Virus record (IMG/VR): IMGVR_UViG_3300020442_002661
Location: 21,963 to 85,962 of that record
From: a virus
DNA: 64,000 bases
Direction: 5' to 3' (one strand)
Both the position numbers and the translations under genes were made by a program. The notes below the pieces were generated by a model. That model ran no database searches. It saw only the letters and a list, made by a program, of their open reading frames with translations, and was not told where the DNA came from. Position 1 is the first letter of the stretch; each line of letters opens with the position of its first letter. Shown here piece by piece: positions 32,201 to 40,697 of this stretch.

Positions 32201-35200
32201 TTACCTGTTGCACCTGCGGCGTTTGCTACAACTGCTGAGAAACTTCCAACATCTGTTGATGCAGTACCACTTGATGACACACCTGTAATTGCACCACTAG
32301 CATCTACACCACTTATTGTGATTGTTAAATCATTTGTCGGAGTAGCACCTGCTAGACTTGTACCTAAAACTGTAAATGTTTGATCTACAAAGTAATCGTT
32401 ACCACCTGTTAATACAGAGGCTGTATATGAACCGCTACCTGCAACAATATTGAAACTTGCACCATTACCAGCTAAGTTTGTAGATGCTTTATCATTTGCA
32501 GTACCTGAGTTTACTGCTGTACCTGCCGTGCTAAACGTAAGAATTTGTCCCGTGCCATCAACTGTCAATACTGTAATTGTACAGTTGTTTGTAGGAGTTG
32601 CACCGCCTAAGTTTTCACCATTAAAAGTAAGTGTGTCGTTTTGAGCGTAGTTTGCACCTCCACTAGCCATGTTTGCTGTGTAAGTTGTACCAGTTCTGTT
32701 AATATCAAATTGTGCATTTGTACCACTTCCGCTGGTACCATCTTGCGATAAACCTGTGTAATCTACGTTTGCATTTGGAGCAGTACCAGTTATACTTGTT
32801 CCTGTAATTCCTCCATCTACATCAACGCCTGTAACTTCAATTGTTAAATCATTAGTTGTATCTGCGCCGCCTGGAAATTCACTACCATTAATTCTTAATC
32901 TATCTGCAACTGTAAATCCGCTTGTCGCTTTTTGTGCAGTTCCTGAAACACTTACAGTAGCAACTCCACCTGCACTTAATGTACTATCGTTGTTAACATC
33001 TGTAATTGTCATTGTCAAATCATTAGCAGGACTTTGACCACCTATTAAGTCTCCAGCAATTTCTAGTGTTTGATCAACACCATAATTATCACCAGCTTGG
33101 TTAACTGTGACCAAATAATTTCCTGTCAATCCATTGACTTCAATATCAAATCTTGCACCGCTACCAATTAAGTTATTTTGATTGTTTACATTGTTTACTG
33201 AAAAACTGTTTACTGCTGTACCTGACACTGTGTAAGTTAAAATTTCGCCACCTGTGTCAACAGTGTTAATTGTAATTGTTACATCGTTTGTGCTGTTTGC
33301 ACCACCTACTTGTGTTCCCAAGATTGTAATTGTATCATTTACTTGGAATCCTGTACCAGTTTGACTAAATGTTGCAGTATAAGTTGTACCGTTTGTGTTA
33401 ATATTAATTTGGGCACCAATACCACTATTGTTAGTTGAATAAGATACTGCTGTGTATGTATTTGTTGCATCAGGTGCTACACCTGTAACCCCGTATGTTA
33501 AAGGAACACCATTACTATCAACAGTATTAATTGTAATTTGGGCGTTGTTGTCTGGAGTAATACCTTGTAAGTCACCACCTACAACTTCAATAATATCGTT
33601 AGGAGCATAGCCTGTTACACCGTTAGTTTGTGGATCAATAGTTACACTATAACTTCCGTTTGTGGCTACAAAGTTCCAAATAGCACCTGTACCTTGACCA
33701 ACTGTCTGTGTAGCTTGTTGATTAGGATATGTAGGATTGCTTGCAGTAATACTGAATACATTATTAGTAAATGATACGTCCCATATACCGCCACTACCAT
33801 TACCGTGATTGTATGTTCCTGTTTCTGTAAATGTACCATTACCAGCATATGCACTACCACTTATTGTTGCTGTTAAAATTTCACCACCAGTATCTACTGT
33901 ATTGACTGTGATTTGTGCATCGTTTGTTCCAGTAATACCACCTAGACTTTCACCTGGGATTTCTAAAATATCATTTACTTCATAATCTTGACCGCCGTTC
34001 GCAATAGCAACTAATGTATAAGTTCCTCCAGCTCTGTCTACATCAAATAATGCGCCAAAACCTAAACTAATTACGTTTTGTCCTTCAATAGCACTATAGT
34101 TAACAAGGTTTCCTGCAAAAGTATCTTCTAGTCCTTGATTAAATGTAATTGTGTTACCAACCACAGTGTTTACAAGCATAGCTTGTCCATCACCTCTATC
34201 TGCGGCTAAGTTTTGTTGTACATCAGTTGTTGATTGAACATCAATTTGTGTGTCGCCTATGTTATAATCGTCTGTTACCACAGGTGTTACAACAACACCG
34301 CCATCGCCAACACGACCAGTTACCTGAGCACCTGTTGAAATACCAGAGCTTGCTGATAAAGGAGCACCAATTTCAGGAGCCGCTCCAACTGTAACAGTGT
34401 AAGGTACTACATCTTCTCCAATAGGCACTGTTAACGCAGGACGCACAGTTCCGCTTGAACCTTGACTTGATACACTAAAAGTTGGTGTACCAATACTTGC
34501 ACCTGTATAAAAACCTGCTTTTCTTAGTTGTGTAGTTGGTGTATCAATTCTTGTACCATCGCTTGTACCAACCTTAGCTTTTGCATAATATTGAAAACTA
34601 ATACCGTTTGGTACATTGATAATAATAAATGCACCTTCACCTCTACTATAACCTGTAACAGCTTGATCAAAACCTTTAATTGTAATAGCATCACCGATTT
34701 CAAATCCGTGTGCACCAGCAGTTGTAACTGTTATTAGAGAACTACCAATATCATTTGTGCCTGCACTTGCATCTGTTGTAATACTAGTTACATCTGTTTC
34801 AGTACCTGGCACTTCGTATACTGAAGGATATCCACGCATAGTGCTAATTGCACTCCATTTAGTAGGCTGAAGTCCGTATTCAAAGTCAGCATCAAGCATT
34901 GATAATGGATTTGCTGTACGCTGTCTTTCAATTGCATCAGTTCCAAATTCGTATGGTCTAACTAATAATTCATCTGTATCTACAAAAATTTGTAAAGGAT
35001 TACTAGAATGAGATGTTTCTGTATTTGTGTTAAAGTATATCTTTGTAATTGCATCTGTGACTTGTTTGTATTGTGGGAAATCTGTATCTTCGTCATAAAC
35101 AACACCATTGGTAGATGTTAATGCTGTGTTTTCTACCTTACCGCCAGTGTTAGTATCGTTGAAAGAATATACTACTCTATTTTCTACAGTATCTGTAATA

Positions 35201-36624
35201 AGCAAAATATCACTTGAATCATAATTGCCCATAAACTTAACATAGCCTGCACCAGTATCTTCAAATGCAGGTCTTGCACTTAATCCTGATGTAATAGTAT
35301 CTACAACAATTCCTACTAATGTATCTATCCTTGCATCTGCATCTGTCTCTGCATCGCTACCTGTGATTGTTTGTGTTGTTGCAGTTTGTTCTGCTGGATA
35401 AGTTGTTTTGTCAAAAATATAAGATTTAATAATTGTTTTTATATGACTGTGTGTATCAGTTTCAGGGTATCTTGTACCGTCAACTTGTGCTACATCACCT
35501 TCCCAATATTTTCCTGCATAATCCCAAGTTTTACTATTACCACCATATTGTAAATCATTAAGATATGCACTTAAAACAAAGTTCACATCTCTTTCACATT
35601 TTTCTTGATTGTAAGTATAGTTTAAGAATGCGTTTACATTTCCTTGATTAGCTTCTGTATCTGCCACATATGCCAAAATATCTGTCAATGCACTTTGATC
35701 TGCAACATCTTGGCTTGTTACATCAGGTGCAATATCTGCGGGCAAACTATTTGTTGATCCGTTAGCAATTACTGTTTGTACATTTAATGTCAATACTTCA
35801 GCATCCGCTCCGATGCTTGCTACAGGACTTGTTCCTGAAGTGTCTTGCGATGCAGTATTTCCAGTTTGTGGTGAGACTGTTGTACCTATTAAGACTTTCT
35901 CAACAACATCACCTAAATGTGTAAAGCCGTTACCTAATAAAGTTCTATTTGTAGAAAGTGTATTTACAAAAATTTCTGTAGCAATAGCATTTGTTAAATG
36001 GTTAGTGTTATAAAATATGTCATGAGTCAGAACATTTATAAACATTTTAATATCTGATTCAAAATCTGTTGCTGAAGTTATTGTGTTTGCAGGATCTGCT
36101 TCATTTATAAAATATTTTATTTCTTGGAATAAAAAGTCTTTGTTGTTAATAAGTCTTGATTTTGCATTAGATCTATCTAAATCTACACTACCAGGGTCTG
36201 TGTATACTAAAGTAGGAATTGGATCGCCGTTTGATATGTTATTAACTTCTGTTACACCTGCAACAAAATCAGTTTCGCTGTCTCCTGTGACATTGGTTTT
36301 TGTTATAACTACATCTTTTGCTCTAATAAGTGTTCTTTGACGTGTGCCTTTAGTTGTAGCTCTTTCTTTAGATTCTACATATCCTCTAAATACTTGTCCT
36401 ACATTCGTTGACATAACCATATCGTAACCTATGTCACGGATAGTTTCTTCTAATTGAATCTGATAGGCAGATGCACCAGATACACGTGATTGTATAAATT
36501 GAGCAACTTCGTCAATTAACCAAATTTTATTATTTTTAAGTAATGAATGAGCATTAGGAAATTTATTTTCTGTGTAACCTATGCCCGGTTTAAACTTATA
36601 CTGATTAATTTTTCTTTTTGCCAT
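29197..36624 (-). CDS. Giant 2475-aa repeat virion protein
   Basis: The N-terminal 180 residues (INQYKFKPGIGYTENKFPNA and a helical region) look like an attachment part. A C-x-R-D...YGGN helical module (CERDVNFVLSAYLNDLQYGG) appears near residue 340 and recurs in the 1997-aa fibre. From about 880 to 1550 there are eight beta repeats with the pattern ND-x-T-I-T-V-x-x-VD-x-x-G-x-I. The last third holds more beta modules and ends with a short strand region (YKTAGSDVNANLILRWGE). There is no signal peptide or enzyme motif. Cyanophage and pelagiphage genomes have proteins of this size in the tail fibre or baseplate region, so a virion role is inferred. Confidence 0.65.
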   Translation of the reverse strand: MAKRKINQYKFKPGIGYTENKFPNAHSLLKNNKIWLIDEVAQFIQSRVSGASAYQIQLEETIRDIGYDMVMSTNVGQVFRGYVESKERATTKGTRQRTLIRAKDVVITKTNVTGDSETDFVAGVTEVNNISNGDPIPTLVYTDPGSVDLDRSNAKSRLINNKDFLFQEIKYFINEADPANTITSATDFESDIKMFINVLTHDIFYNTNHLTNAIATEIFVNTLSTNRTLLGNGFTHLGDVVEKVLIGTTVSPQTGNTASQDTSGTSPVASIGADAEVLTLNVQTVIANGSTNSLPADIAPDVTSQDVADQSALTDILAYVADTEANQGNVNAFLNYTYNQEKCERDVNFVLSAYLNDLQYGGNSKTWDYAGKYWEGDVAQVDGTRYPETDTHSHIKTIIKSYIFDKTTYPAEQTATTQTITGSDAETDADARIDTLVGIVVDTITSGLSARPAFEDTGAGYVKFMGNYDSSDILLITDTVENRVVYSFNDTNTGGKVENTALTSTNGVVYDEDTDFPQYKQVTDAITKIYFNTNTETSHSSNPLQIFVDTDELLVRPYEFGTDAIERQRTANPLSMLDADFEYGLQPTKWSAISTMRGYPSVYEVPGTETDVTSITTDASAGTNDIGSSLITVTTAGAHGFEIGDAITIKGFDQAVTGYSRGEGAFIIINVPNGISFQYYAKAKVGTSDGTRIDTPTTQLRKAGFYTGASIGTPTFSVSSQGSSGTVRPALTVPIGEDVVPYTVTVGAAPEIGAPLSASSGISTGAQVTGRVGDGGVVVTPVVTDDYNIGDTQIDVQSTTDVQQNLAADRGDGQAMLVNTVVGNTITFNQGLEDTFAGNLVNYSAIEGQNVISLGFGALFDVDRAGGTYTLVAIANGGQDYEVNDILEIPGESLGGITGTNDAQITVNTVDTGGEILTATISGSAYAGNGTFTETGTYNHGNGSGGIWDVSFTNNVFSITASNPTYPNQQATQTVGQGTGAIWNFVATNGSYSVTIDPQTNGVTGYAPNDIIEVVGGDLQGITPDNNAQITINTVDSNGVPLTYGVTGVAPDATNTYTAVSYSTNNSGIGAQININTNGTTYTATFSQTGTGFQVNDTITILGTQVGGANSTNDVTITINTVDTGGEILTYTVSGTAVNSFSVNNVNNQNNLIGSGARFDIEVNGLTGNYLVTVNQAGDNYGVDQTLEIAGDLIGGQSPANDLTMTITDVNNDSTLSAGGVATVSVSGTAQKATSGFTVADRLRINGSEFPGGADTTNDLTIEVTGVDVDGGITGTSITGTAPNANVDYTGLSQDGTSGSGTNAQFDINRTGTTYTANMASGGANYAQNDTLTFNGENLGGATPTNNCTITVLTVDGTGQILTFSTAGTAVNSGTANDKASTNLAGNGASFNIVAGSGSYTASVLTGGNDYFVDQTFTVLGTSLAGATPTNDLTITISGVDASGAITGVSSSGTASTDVGSFSAVVANAAGATGNGGNFNILRDGTTADSTVGTYTVSLNSPGQDYAAGNKIKIDGGFLGGTTVTNDMTITVDSVDSMGGIITISHEGDAYAGDSLDLYSTFTMDAVSTGELATTLDISFSALATLLITFTNNHGLVPGDTFITGIDSDDTEDGGTNNHKLAAGSFLVTSVPQLNQLTFTARAAGAIDTTTDTILGTVYPRPDSFFIHRPFDGGVQLGTGGPQHGAQAIRQSKKYIRYQSGKGIMYTTGALFAPSYDLRSISSDGIEIGSTITVTTDDNDHGLQIGAQIQIIGVETEGYDGTYTVSDITDERTFEVTSNQRLGGTTGTLSFGAQMSTFKWHGATVRSGVFDDQNGIYWEYDGTNLYACLRTATKQIAGTVTANPDSNSITGVNTRFRDQLKAGDRIVIRGMTHVVTNIADQTTMTVTPDYRGVNTASGTKVCLISDTKVKQSEFNRDGLDGTGPSGYNFVYSKMQMIGIEYSWYGAGFIDYMVRGANGEFVYAHRIRNSNVNTEAFMRSGNLPVRYEVTNEGQNTKLQSDIDDAVTTIPVESVSFLPTAGTVYIDNELISYTSTNSTTNELTGCTRSANLTNFQAGASRTYTAGGATSHTARTGVVLVSQTTTPLISHWGSAFLTDGGFDEDRGYIFSYTEQGVTVTNARQTAFMIRLAPSVSNAIPGDLGDRELLNRAQLLLQGLEVTSEANATGAIVVEGILNPQNYPVNPGLITWTGLSTLAQGGQPSFAQVASGSGIQWSTGATTTTTNLTAQATVNAILDSGQSRSRNGNSFAYVSGTDYRSTFGTDNIDPVLGKVVVSNRLPAGTTITGGYISPSSNYGYFFFSQSLTGNINANTANAFTIQSHADISNVPYAFITKSSWEASGATNGTPVSSTSASPSWPANTIINNVKLVDFAGTEYYEVDFNNASQGTLTQGSGTITLEFSAPAYGQPGETVLSFIAQPGERAAIDLGELKELTNTTLGGRGTFPNGPDVLAINVYKTAGSDVNANLILRWGEAQA

Positions 36625-36626
36625 TA

Positions 36627-37550
36627 CTAAATTCCTAGTGCTACTGCTAATGCTGTCGCAGTATTATCTGTATATACTTTGTTACTTATCTGATTTTTTG
36701 TAGTTGGTTGTGCTAACACGGATGCTTCGCTGAATGTTGCTGTGCTAGGTTCTGTCCCGCCAATTATAGTATTATCAATAGTTGTATCAATTACTCTTAA
36801 TGTGCTACCATCTAAGCCAATAGTGCCTTTTGTAATTGAATCAATCTTAAATTCTATAGCGTTGCCAGCTGATAACACAATATTTGTACCTGCATTCATT
36901 TCAGCAACACCTAATCCATCAATATTTAAACTGTTTGCAGTAAGTGTACCTTCAACTTCAAAAGTTCCTGTAACTGTACCGTTACCATTAAGTGTCAATT
37001 CAGTTGCTGTAAGAGCTTGTACAGTTGATGCTCCTGTCACTGTCAAATCAGAAGCAGTAATATTAACTGCAATAGGGTCTTCTACATTAATTGTACCTTT
37101 TGGATCATAATCTGCATCACCATAATATAGTAAGTCGGGTGCAGTTCCAGGTACTTCAATAGTAAATGTACCACTTGTTTTAGCTTGAGCCGCCGCTCCT
37201 GTTGATATAGTATCATCGTCTGCTTGGTGTTGGATACCTGTATTATACAGTACATTAGAACCGTCAAAAAGATTAAAACTACCAGCACTAATATCTAACG
37301 AGAAAGAATAAGTTGTACCTCTTCTTAGTGTTAATGTTGGATTATCTCCTGCATCTACAATAACTGTATTACTGGTAATTCTAAAATTACCACCTGTAGT
37401 CGTAACGCTGTAGTCACCTGTTTGGGTTCCGCCACCGCCAGCACCAGCGGCATTGATAGAAGTTGCTGTGATGTTTCCTAGTGCATCAACAGTAAATCCT
37501 GGGCTCTTAAAACCAAACTCTGATTCAAACGGTCTTTGGGTGACTGCCAT
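36627..37550 (-). CDS. Virion protein with a metal-less cupredoxin-like segment
   Basis: This 307-aa protein starts FESEFGFKSPGFTVDALGNI. Residues of about 60-150 have NPTLTLRRGTTYSFSLD and then APDLLYYGDADYDPKGTIN. This parallels the cupredoxin-like segment in the 56054-56758 gene, but the copper ligands Cys-x-x-His-x-x-Met are replaced. The C-terminal half carries short beta repeats (LTLNGNGTVTGTFEVEG) like the tail fibres. A late promoter and GGAGAC ribosome site precede it, and it ends 2 nt before the 2475-aa gene. It is probably an adaptor or fibre part of the tail. Confidence 0.55.
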   Translation of the reverse strand: MAVTQRPFESEFGFKSPGFTVDALGNITATSINAAGAGGGGTQTGDYSVTTTGGNFRITSNTVIVDAGDNPTLTLRRGTTYSFSLDISAGSFNLFDGSNVLYNTGIQHQADDDTISTGAAAQAKTSGTFTIEVPGTAPDLLYYGDADYDPKGTINVEDPIAVNITASDLTVTGASTVQALTATELTLNGNGTVTGTFEVEGTLTANSLNIDGLGVAEMNAGTNIVLSAGNAIEFKIDSITKGTIGLDGSTLRVIDTTIDNTIIGGTEPSTATFSEASVLAQPTTKNQISNKVYTDNTATALAVALGI

Positions 37551-37570
37551 ATAATGTCTCCAATTTTATA

Positions 37571-37578
37571 TATTTATC
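37571..37578 (-). promoter_or_regulatory. T4-type late promoter GATAAATA
   Basis: It is 20 nt before the ATG at 37550, with GGAGAC between. It likely drives this gene and the 2475-aa gene. Confidence 0.7.
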
Positions 37579-37588
37579 CGTATGCAAT

Positions 37589-37981
37589 TTAGGTATGACT
37601 TCTAAAATATGATGCTGAAAAGAACGCTTTTGCACCTTTTTCAGAGTCGGTTTTTGGATTTAATATAAGCTCTACATAAGAATTTGTTACTTGTGCAGTA
37701 ACACTTACTAAATCAGTTGTAGTGCTTGCCCTACCATATACAACAACTGTTGCTTCATTTGGAGATGCTGTCAATAAACACTTGATTACTTCCTTTTTAT
37801 CTCGCCCTAATTCAATGTTAATTGTATATTCTGCACTTGCAAAATCGCCCATATGCCATCTGTCTATAGCAAGATTACTATATACTTCTTGCCAACGTCC
37901 TTCATAAGAGAATTGTGCACCATTTGCTAGTGCTACAGTTTTCCTTAAACCTTTTCTAAAATACTTGGATAAATCTATCAT
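37589..37981 (-). CDS. Small virion-type protein, function unknown
   Basis: This 130-aa protein is rich in beta strands (SYEGRWQEVYSNLAIDRWHMGDFASAEYTI...). I do not recognise a named family. It has its own late promoter and ribosome site and lies between the fibre-type gene at 36627 and the carbamoyltransferase, so late expression and a structural role are likely. It ends with a Ser/Phe/Tyr-rich strand (AFFSASYFRSHT). The Arg-Trp-His positions (DRWHMGD) near residue 42 are distinctive. Confidence 0.5.
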   Translation of the reverse strand: MIDLSKYFRKGLRKTVALANGAQFSYEGRWQEVYSNLAIDRWHMGDFASAEYTINIELGRDKKEVIKCLLTASPNEATVVVYGRASTTTDLVSVTAQVTNSYVELILNPKTDSEKGAKAFFSASYFRSHT

Positions 37982-37999
37982 TACAAACTCACTTTAATA

Positions 38000-38007
38000 T
38001 ATTTATC
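38000..38007 (-). promoter_or_regulatory. T4-type late promoter GATAAATA
   Basis: It is 18 nt before the ATG at 37981, with a weak AGTGAG ribosome site between. Confidence 0.65.
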
Positions 38008-38024
38008 GGAGTTTGTAAAAACAC

Positions 38025-39830
38025 TTAGGTGTTTTTTACAGTGATTAATTTGCCGTATTCAGGTAGATACAAGTACTCAATTTCACTATTTTGCAAGGTC
38101 CAAATAGCATCTTCAAGTTTTTCTACTAGAGGATCACCACCTAAATTAAAACTTGTATTGAATATAATAGGTAATCCTGTCTTTTCTTTGAATACTTTTA
38201 TAAGATCATAGTAATGCGGATTCTGTTCATGTGTTACTGTTTGAATACGACAAGTGCCATCTACATGTATAATACTAGGAATTTTTTCTGCTATTCCTTC
38301 TTGACAGTTGACAGCATACATCATATGCGGACTGTCGTCCATTCCACGTAGATCGAACCATTCATGCACATCTTCTTGTAGTATAGATCCTGCAAATGGA
38401 CGGAAATATTCTCTACGTTTTACTTTGTTAACATAATCTTTGCCATCTTCAAAACTAGGATCAAATAAAATACTTCTATTACCTAATGCTCTTGGACCGT
38501 TCTCGCTTTGGCCTTGGAAAATAGTTACAATATTCTTTTTTGTAAGCAATTCTACAACTTCTTCATGTGTAGAATCTTTCATTTCAACATCATCTGCACT
38601 AGTAAGCTCTTGTAATTGATCTTCAGTGTATGAATATTTTGGTCCTAAATATAATGTTTGTGTTTGACGCTTTTCAGTTTCGTCTTCTAGCCCATACCAA
38701 AACATCATTGCGGCACCCATTGCAGTACCAGCATCATTTGACACAGGCTCTACATACATTTCAATTCCTTTTTCACGTAACGTTTCTAAGTAATAATAGT
38801 TTGCAACACAATTTAATCCATATCCGCCACTCACTACTACTTTTTTCTTGCCTGTCATTTCGACTGCTTTTAGTATAAGATCTAAAACTTTTTCTTGTGT
38901 TTGTGTTTGCACAGCATATGCAATGTCTCTTCTACTTTGCAATAGAGTAACATCTTCTCCTTGGCGTGCAGGTTCTTTTAATTCATCGTATAAACCAGCG
39001 TTTATAAATGCGCCATTTGGATAATTTGGTACAACAATATTTCTATTTGTTAAAGGATACACTGCACCTTCTTCAAATAATTTTGGAAATTTATCATTTG
39101 GTTTACCATATGGAAACAAGCCCATTGTTTTTCCTGCTTCAATACTTGACCAACCGCAGTACATAGTTGCCGCTTCATATGCCTTTACAATTCCTGCTCT
39201 GTCATGTACAACTGCTGAGTGTGTTTTTCCATTTTCACCAAACATACTACTATCCATTTGAATAGCGGCACCTGTTACAGGTTCTCTTGTTCCATAAACT
39301 TTGTGTAGTGTAGAAAAGTTTGCAGGATATTCGCAATCAATAATACTTTCTGTTTCCCATGTCATGACTTGTTCTTCATTGATAGACAAAGGAATAAAAG
39401 TTCCTGCGCCATCAACAATAACACTTACTGCACTATCAAATCCTGAACGATAAAATGCACATGCACTATGAAGTTTGTGGTGCATAAATGCTAAATCTAT
39501 TACTTGTGGATGTTCGTATGTAGTAGAGTTAGACTTTTGATCTATCAATCCTAATTTTCTAGCAAGTCCTGTGTACACATCATCACCACTATAGTCAACT
39601 CTACCAGCAGTATCTCTCAATGATTGAGTATGTGCAACTACAAGATAATCTAACTTATCTGTATACTCTAAAATTTTGACCATACTTGCAAATGGTCCAC
39701 CGTCATATTTTTGTCTGCTTAATCTTTCTTCTTCAATAGAAAATATTACTTCTCCATCTTTAAGCAAGCATACGCCAGCATTGTGTCCTCTTGCAATACC
39801 TGCTATCCAAACTGGTTTTTTATCGCTCAT
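38025..39830 (-). CDS. NodU/TobZ-type carbamoyltransferase
   Basis: This 601-aa protein has both domains of the family. The N-terminal ASKHA part has ARGHNAGVCLLKDGEV, IEEERLSRQKYDGG, HHKLHSACAFYRSGF and VDGAGTF. The C-terminal YrdC-like part has QGQSENGPRALGNRSILFDP and REYFRPFAGSI. Members make carbamoyl-AMP and transfer the carbamoyl group to a sugar hydroxyl; WapO of Pseudomonas carbamoylates LPS heptose. The start directly follows the stop of the SGNH-like gene, and GT9 is next upstream, so the three form one unit. Length is normal for the family (about 570-610 aa). Acceptor unknown. Confidence 0.85.
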   Translation of the reverse strand: MSDKKPVWIAGIARGHNAGVCLLKDGEVIFSIEEERLSRQKYDGGPFASMVKILEYTDKLDYLVVAHTQSLRDTAGRVDYSGDDVYTGLARKLGLIDQKSNSTTYEHPQVIDLAFMHHKLHSACAFYRSGFDSAVSVIVDGAGTFIPLSINEEQVMTWETESIIDCEYPANFSTLHKVYGTREPVTGAAIQMDSSMFGENGKTHSAVVHDRAGIVKAYEAATMYCGWSSIEAGKTMGLFPYGKPNDKFPKLFEEGAVYPLTNRNIVVPNYPNGAFINAGLYDELKEPARQGEDVTLLQSRRDIAYAVQTQTQEKVLDLILKAVEMTGKKKVVVSGGYGLNCVANYYYLETLREKGIEMYVEPVSNDAGTAMGAAMMFWYGLEDETEKRQTQTLYLGPKYSYTEDQLQELTSADDVEMKDSTHEEVVELLTKKNIVTIFQGQSENGPRALGNRSILFDPSFEDGKDYVNKVKRREYFRPFAGSILQEDVHEWFDLRGMDDSPHMMYAVNCQEGIAEKIPSIIHVDGTCRIQTVTHEQNPHYYDLIKVFKEKTGLPIIFNTSFNLGGDPLVEKLEDAIWTLQNSEIEYLYLPEYGKLITVKNT

Positions 39831-40697
39831 TTAAAATCCTCTGTAATAATTACCCCAACCTTTAAGTTGTTTTCCTATACTATCAACAAAATAATCAAAA
39901 TCACCGTGTGTGCTAGTATAGCAGTTGTTTACTATATCTATCCATTTTTCTACTTGTTCAGGAGTATTCTGGCTTATATTTAATTTTGGTTTAACAACAT
40001 AATTCACGTAATCTGCATGTTGATTAATAGTAGGATGCCTATCTATATTAGGAGTAACACTATTTCTTATAATAAATTTGTATGGTTTTTCTGTATGTGT
40101 CCATGCAAAAACTCCAATAGGTTTTAACCATCTATCATTAAATATTTTATCTTTGTATTGTTTCAATTTAGGAATATCTTTCCATACATCTATTTTATTT
40201 GTGCTTTCTCCTTCACCGTTTCCGTCTTGAGGATAGTCACTATTCATTTTATTAATATACCCCATGCTTGTCATGTAATAATTAACACCAATACCTTCTA
40301 GAAACTTTTGTGTAAGCAGTATGTTATTAAGCGTATGCATCATATAACTATGTTCATCGAAAAAAGTTTTTATCCACTTTTCGTCATACAAATTTGCATT
40401 TATAAAATTAAAAATACTGCCAGATGTTTTCCAACCAACACCTGGTTGTGTATCATGACGCTGATCAAGTGTGTGCCAGTCATGTCTTAGATGACTTGTC
40501 CATTGTATTATTACTGTATCTTCTGGTGTTAATGTTTCTGATGCATGTAAATTAGCAACACGTTCTGCGATAGCTCTGTTGCCTAGTCCAGGATAAGCCC
40601 AATTTTCGTATGTGTCAAACTCACAACCTAGTATATCAGCCCAAGTAGGCCAAGCATAGTTTGTAAAAGAACACCCTAGTGCATAAAAACGTTTCAT
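39831..40697 (-). CDS. SGNH-hydrolase-like protein
   Basis: This 288-aa protein starts KRFYALGCSFTNY, the block I Ser motif (G-C-S-F-T) of the SGNH-like group found in marine phages. A GNRAIAERV segment could hold block II/III residues, and DRHPTINQHADYVN near residue 225 fits the D-x-x-H block V with Asp and His. Typical roles are deacetylation or acetylation of sugars and esters. It abuts the carbamoyltransferase start with no gap and overlaps the GT9 gene end by 1 nt, suggesting joint action on a glycan. The catalytic role is inferred from motifs. Confidence 0.6.
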   Translation of the reverse strand: MKRFYALGCSFTNYAWPTWADILGCEFDTYENWAYPGLGNRAIAERVANLHASETLTPEDTVIIQWTSHLRHDWHTLDQRHDTQPGVGWKTSGSIFNFINANLYDEKWIKTFFDEHSYMMHTLNNILLTQKFLEGIGVNYYMTSMGYINKMNSDYPQDGNGEGESTNKIDVWKDIPKLKQYKDKIFNDRWLKPIGVFAWTHTEKPYKFIIRNSVTPNIDRHPTINQHADYVNYVVKPKLNISQNTPEQVEKWIDIVNNCYTSTHGDFDYFVDSIGKQLKGWGNYYRGF

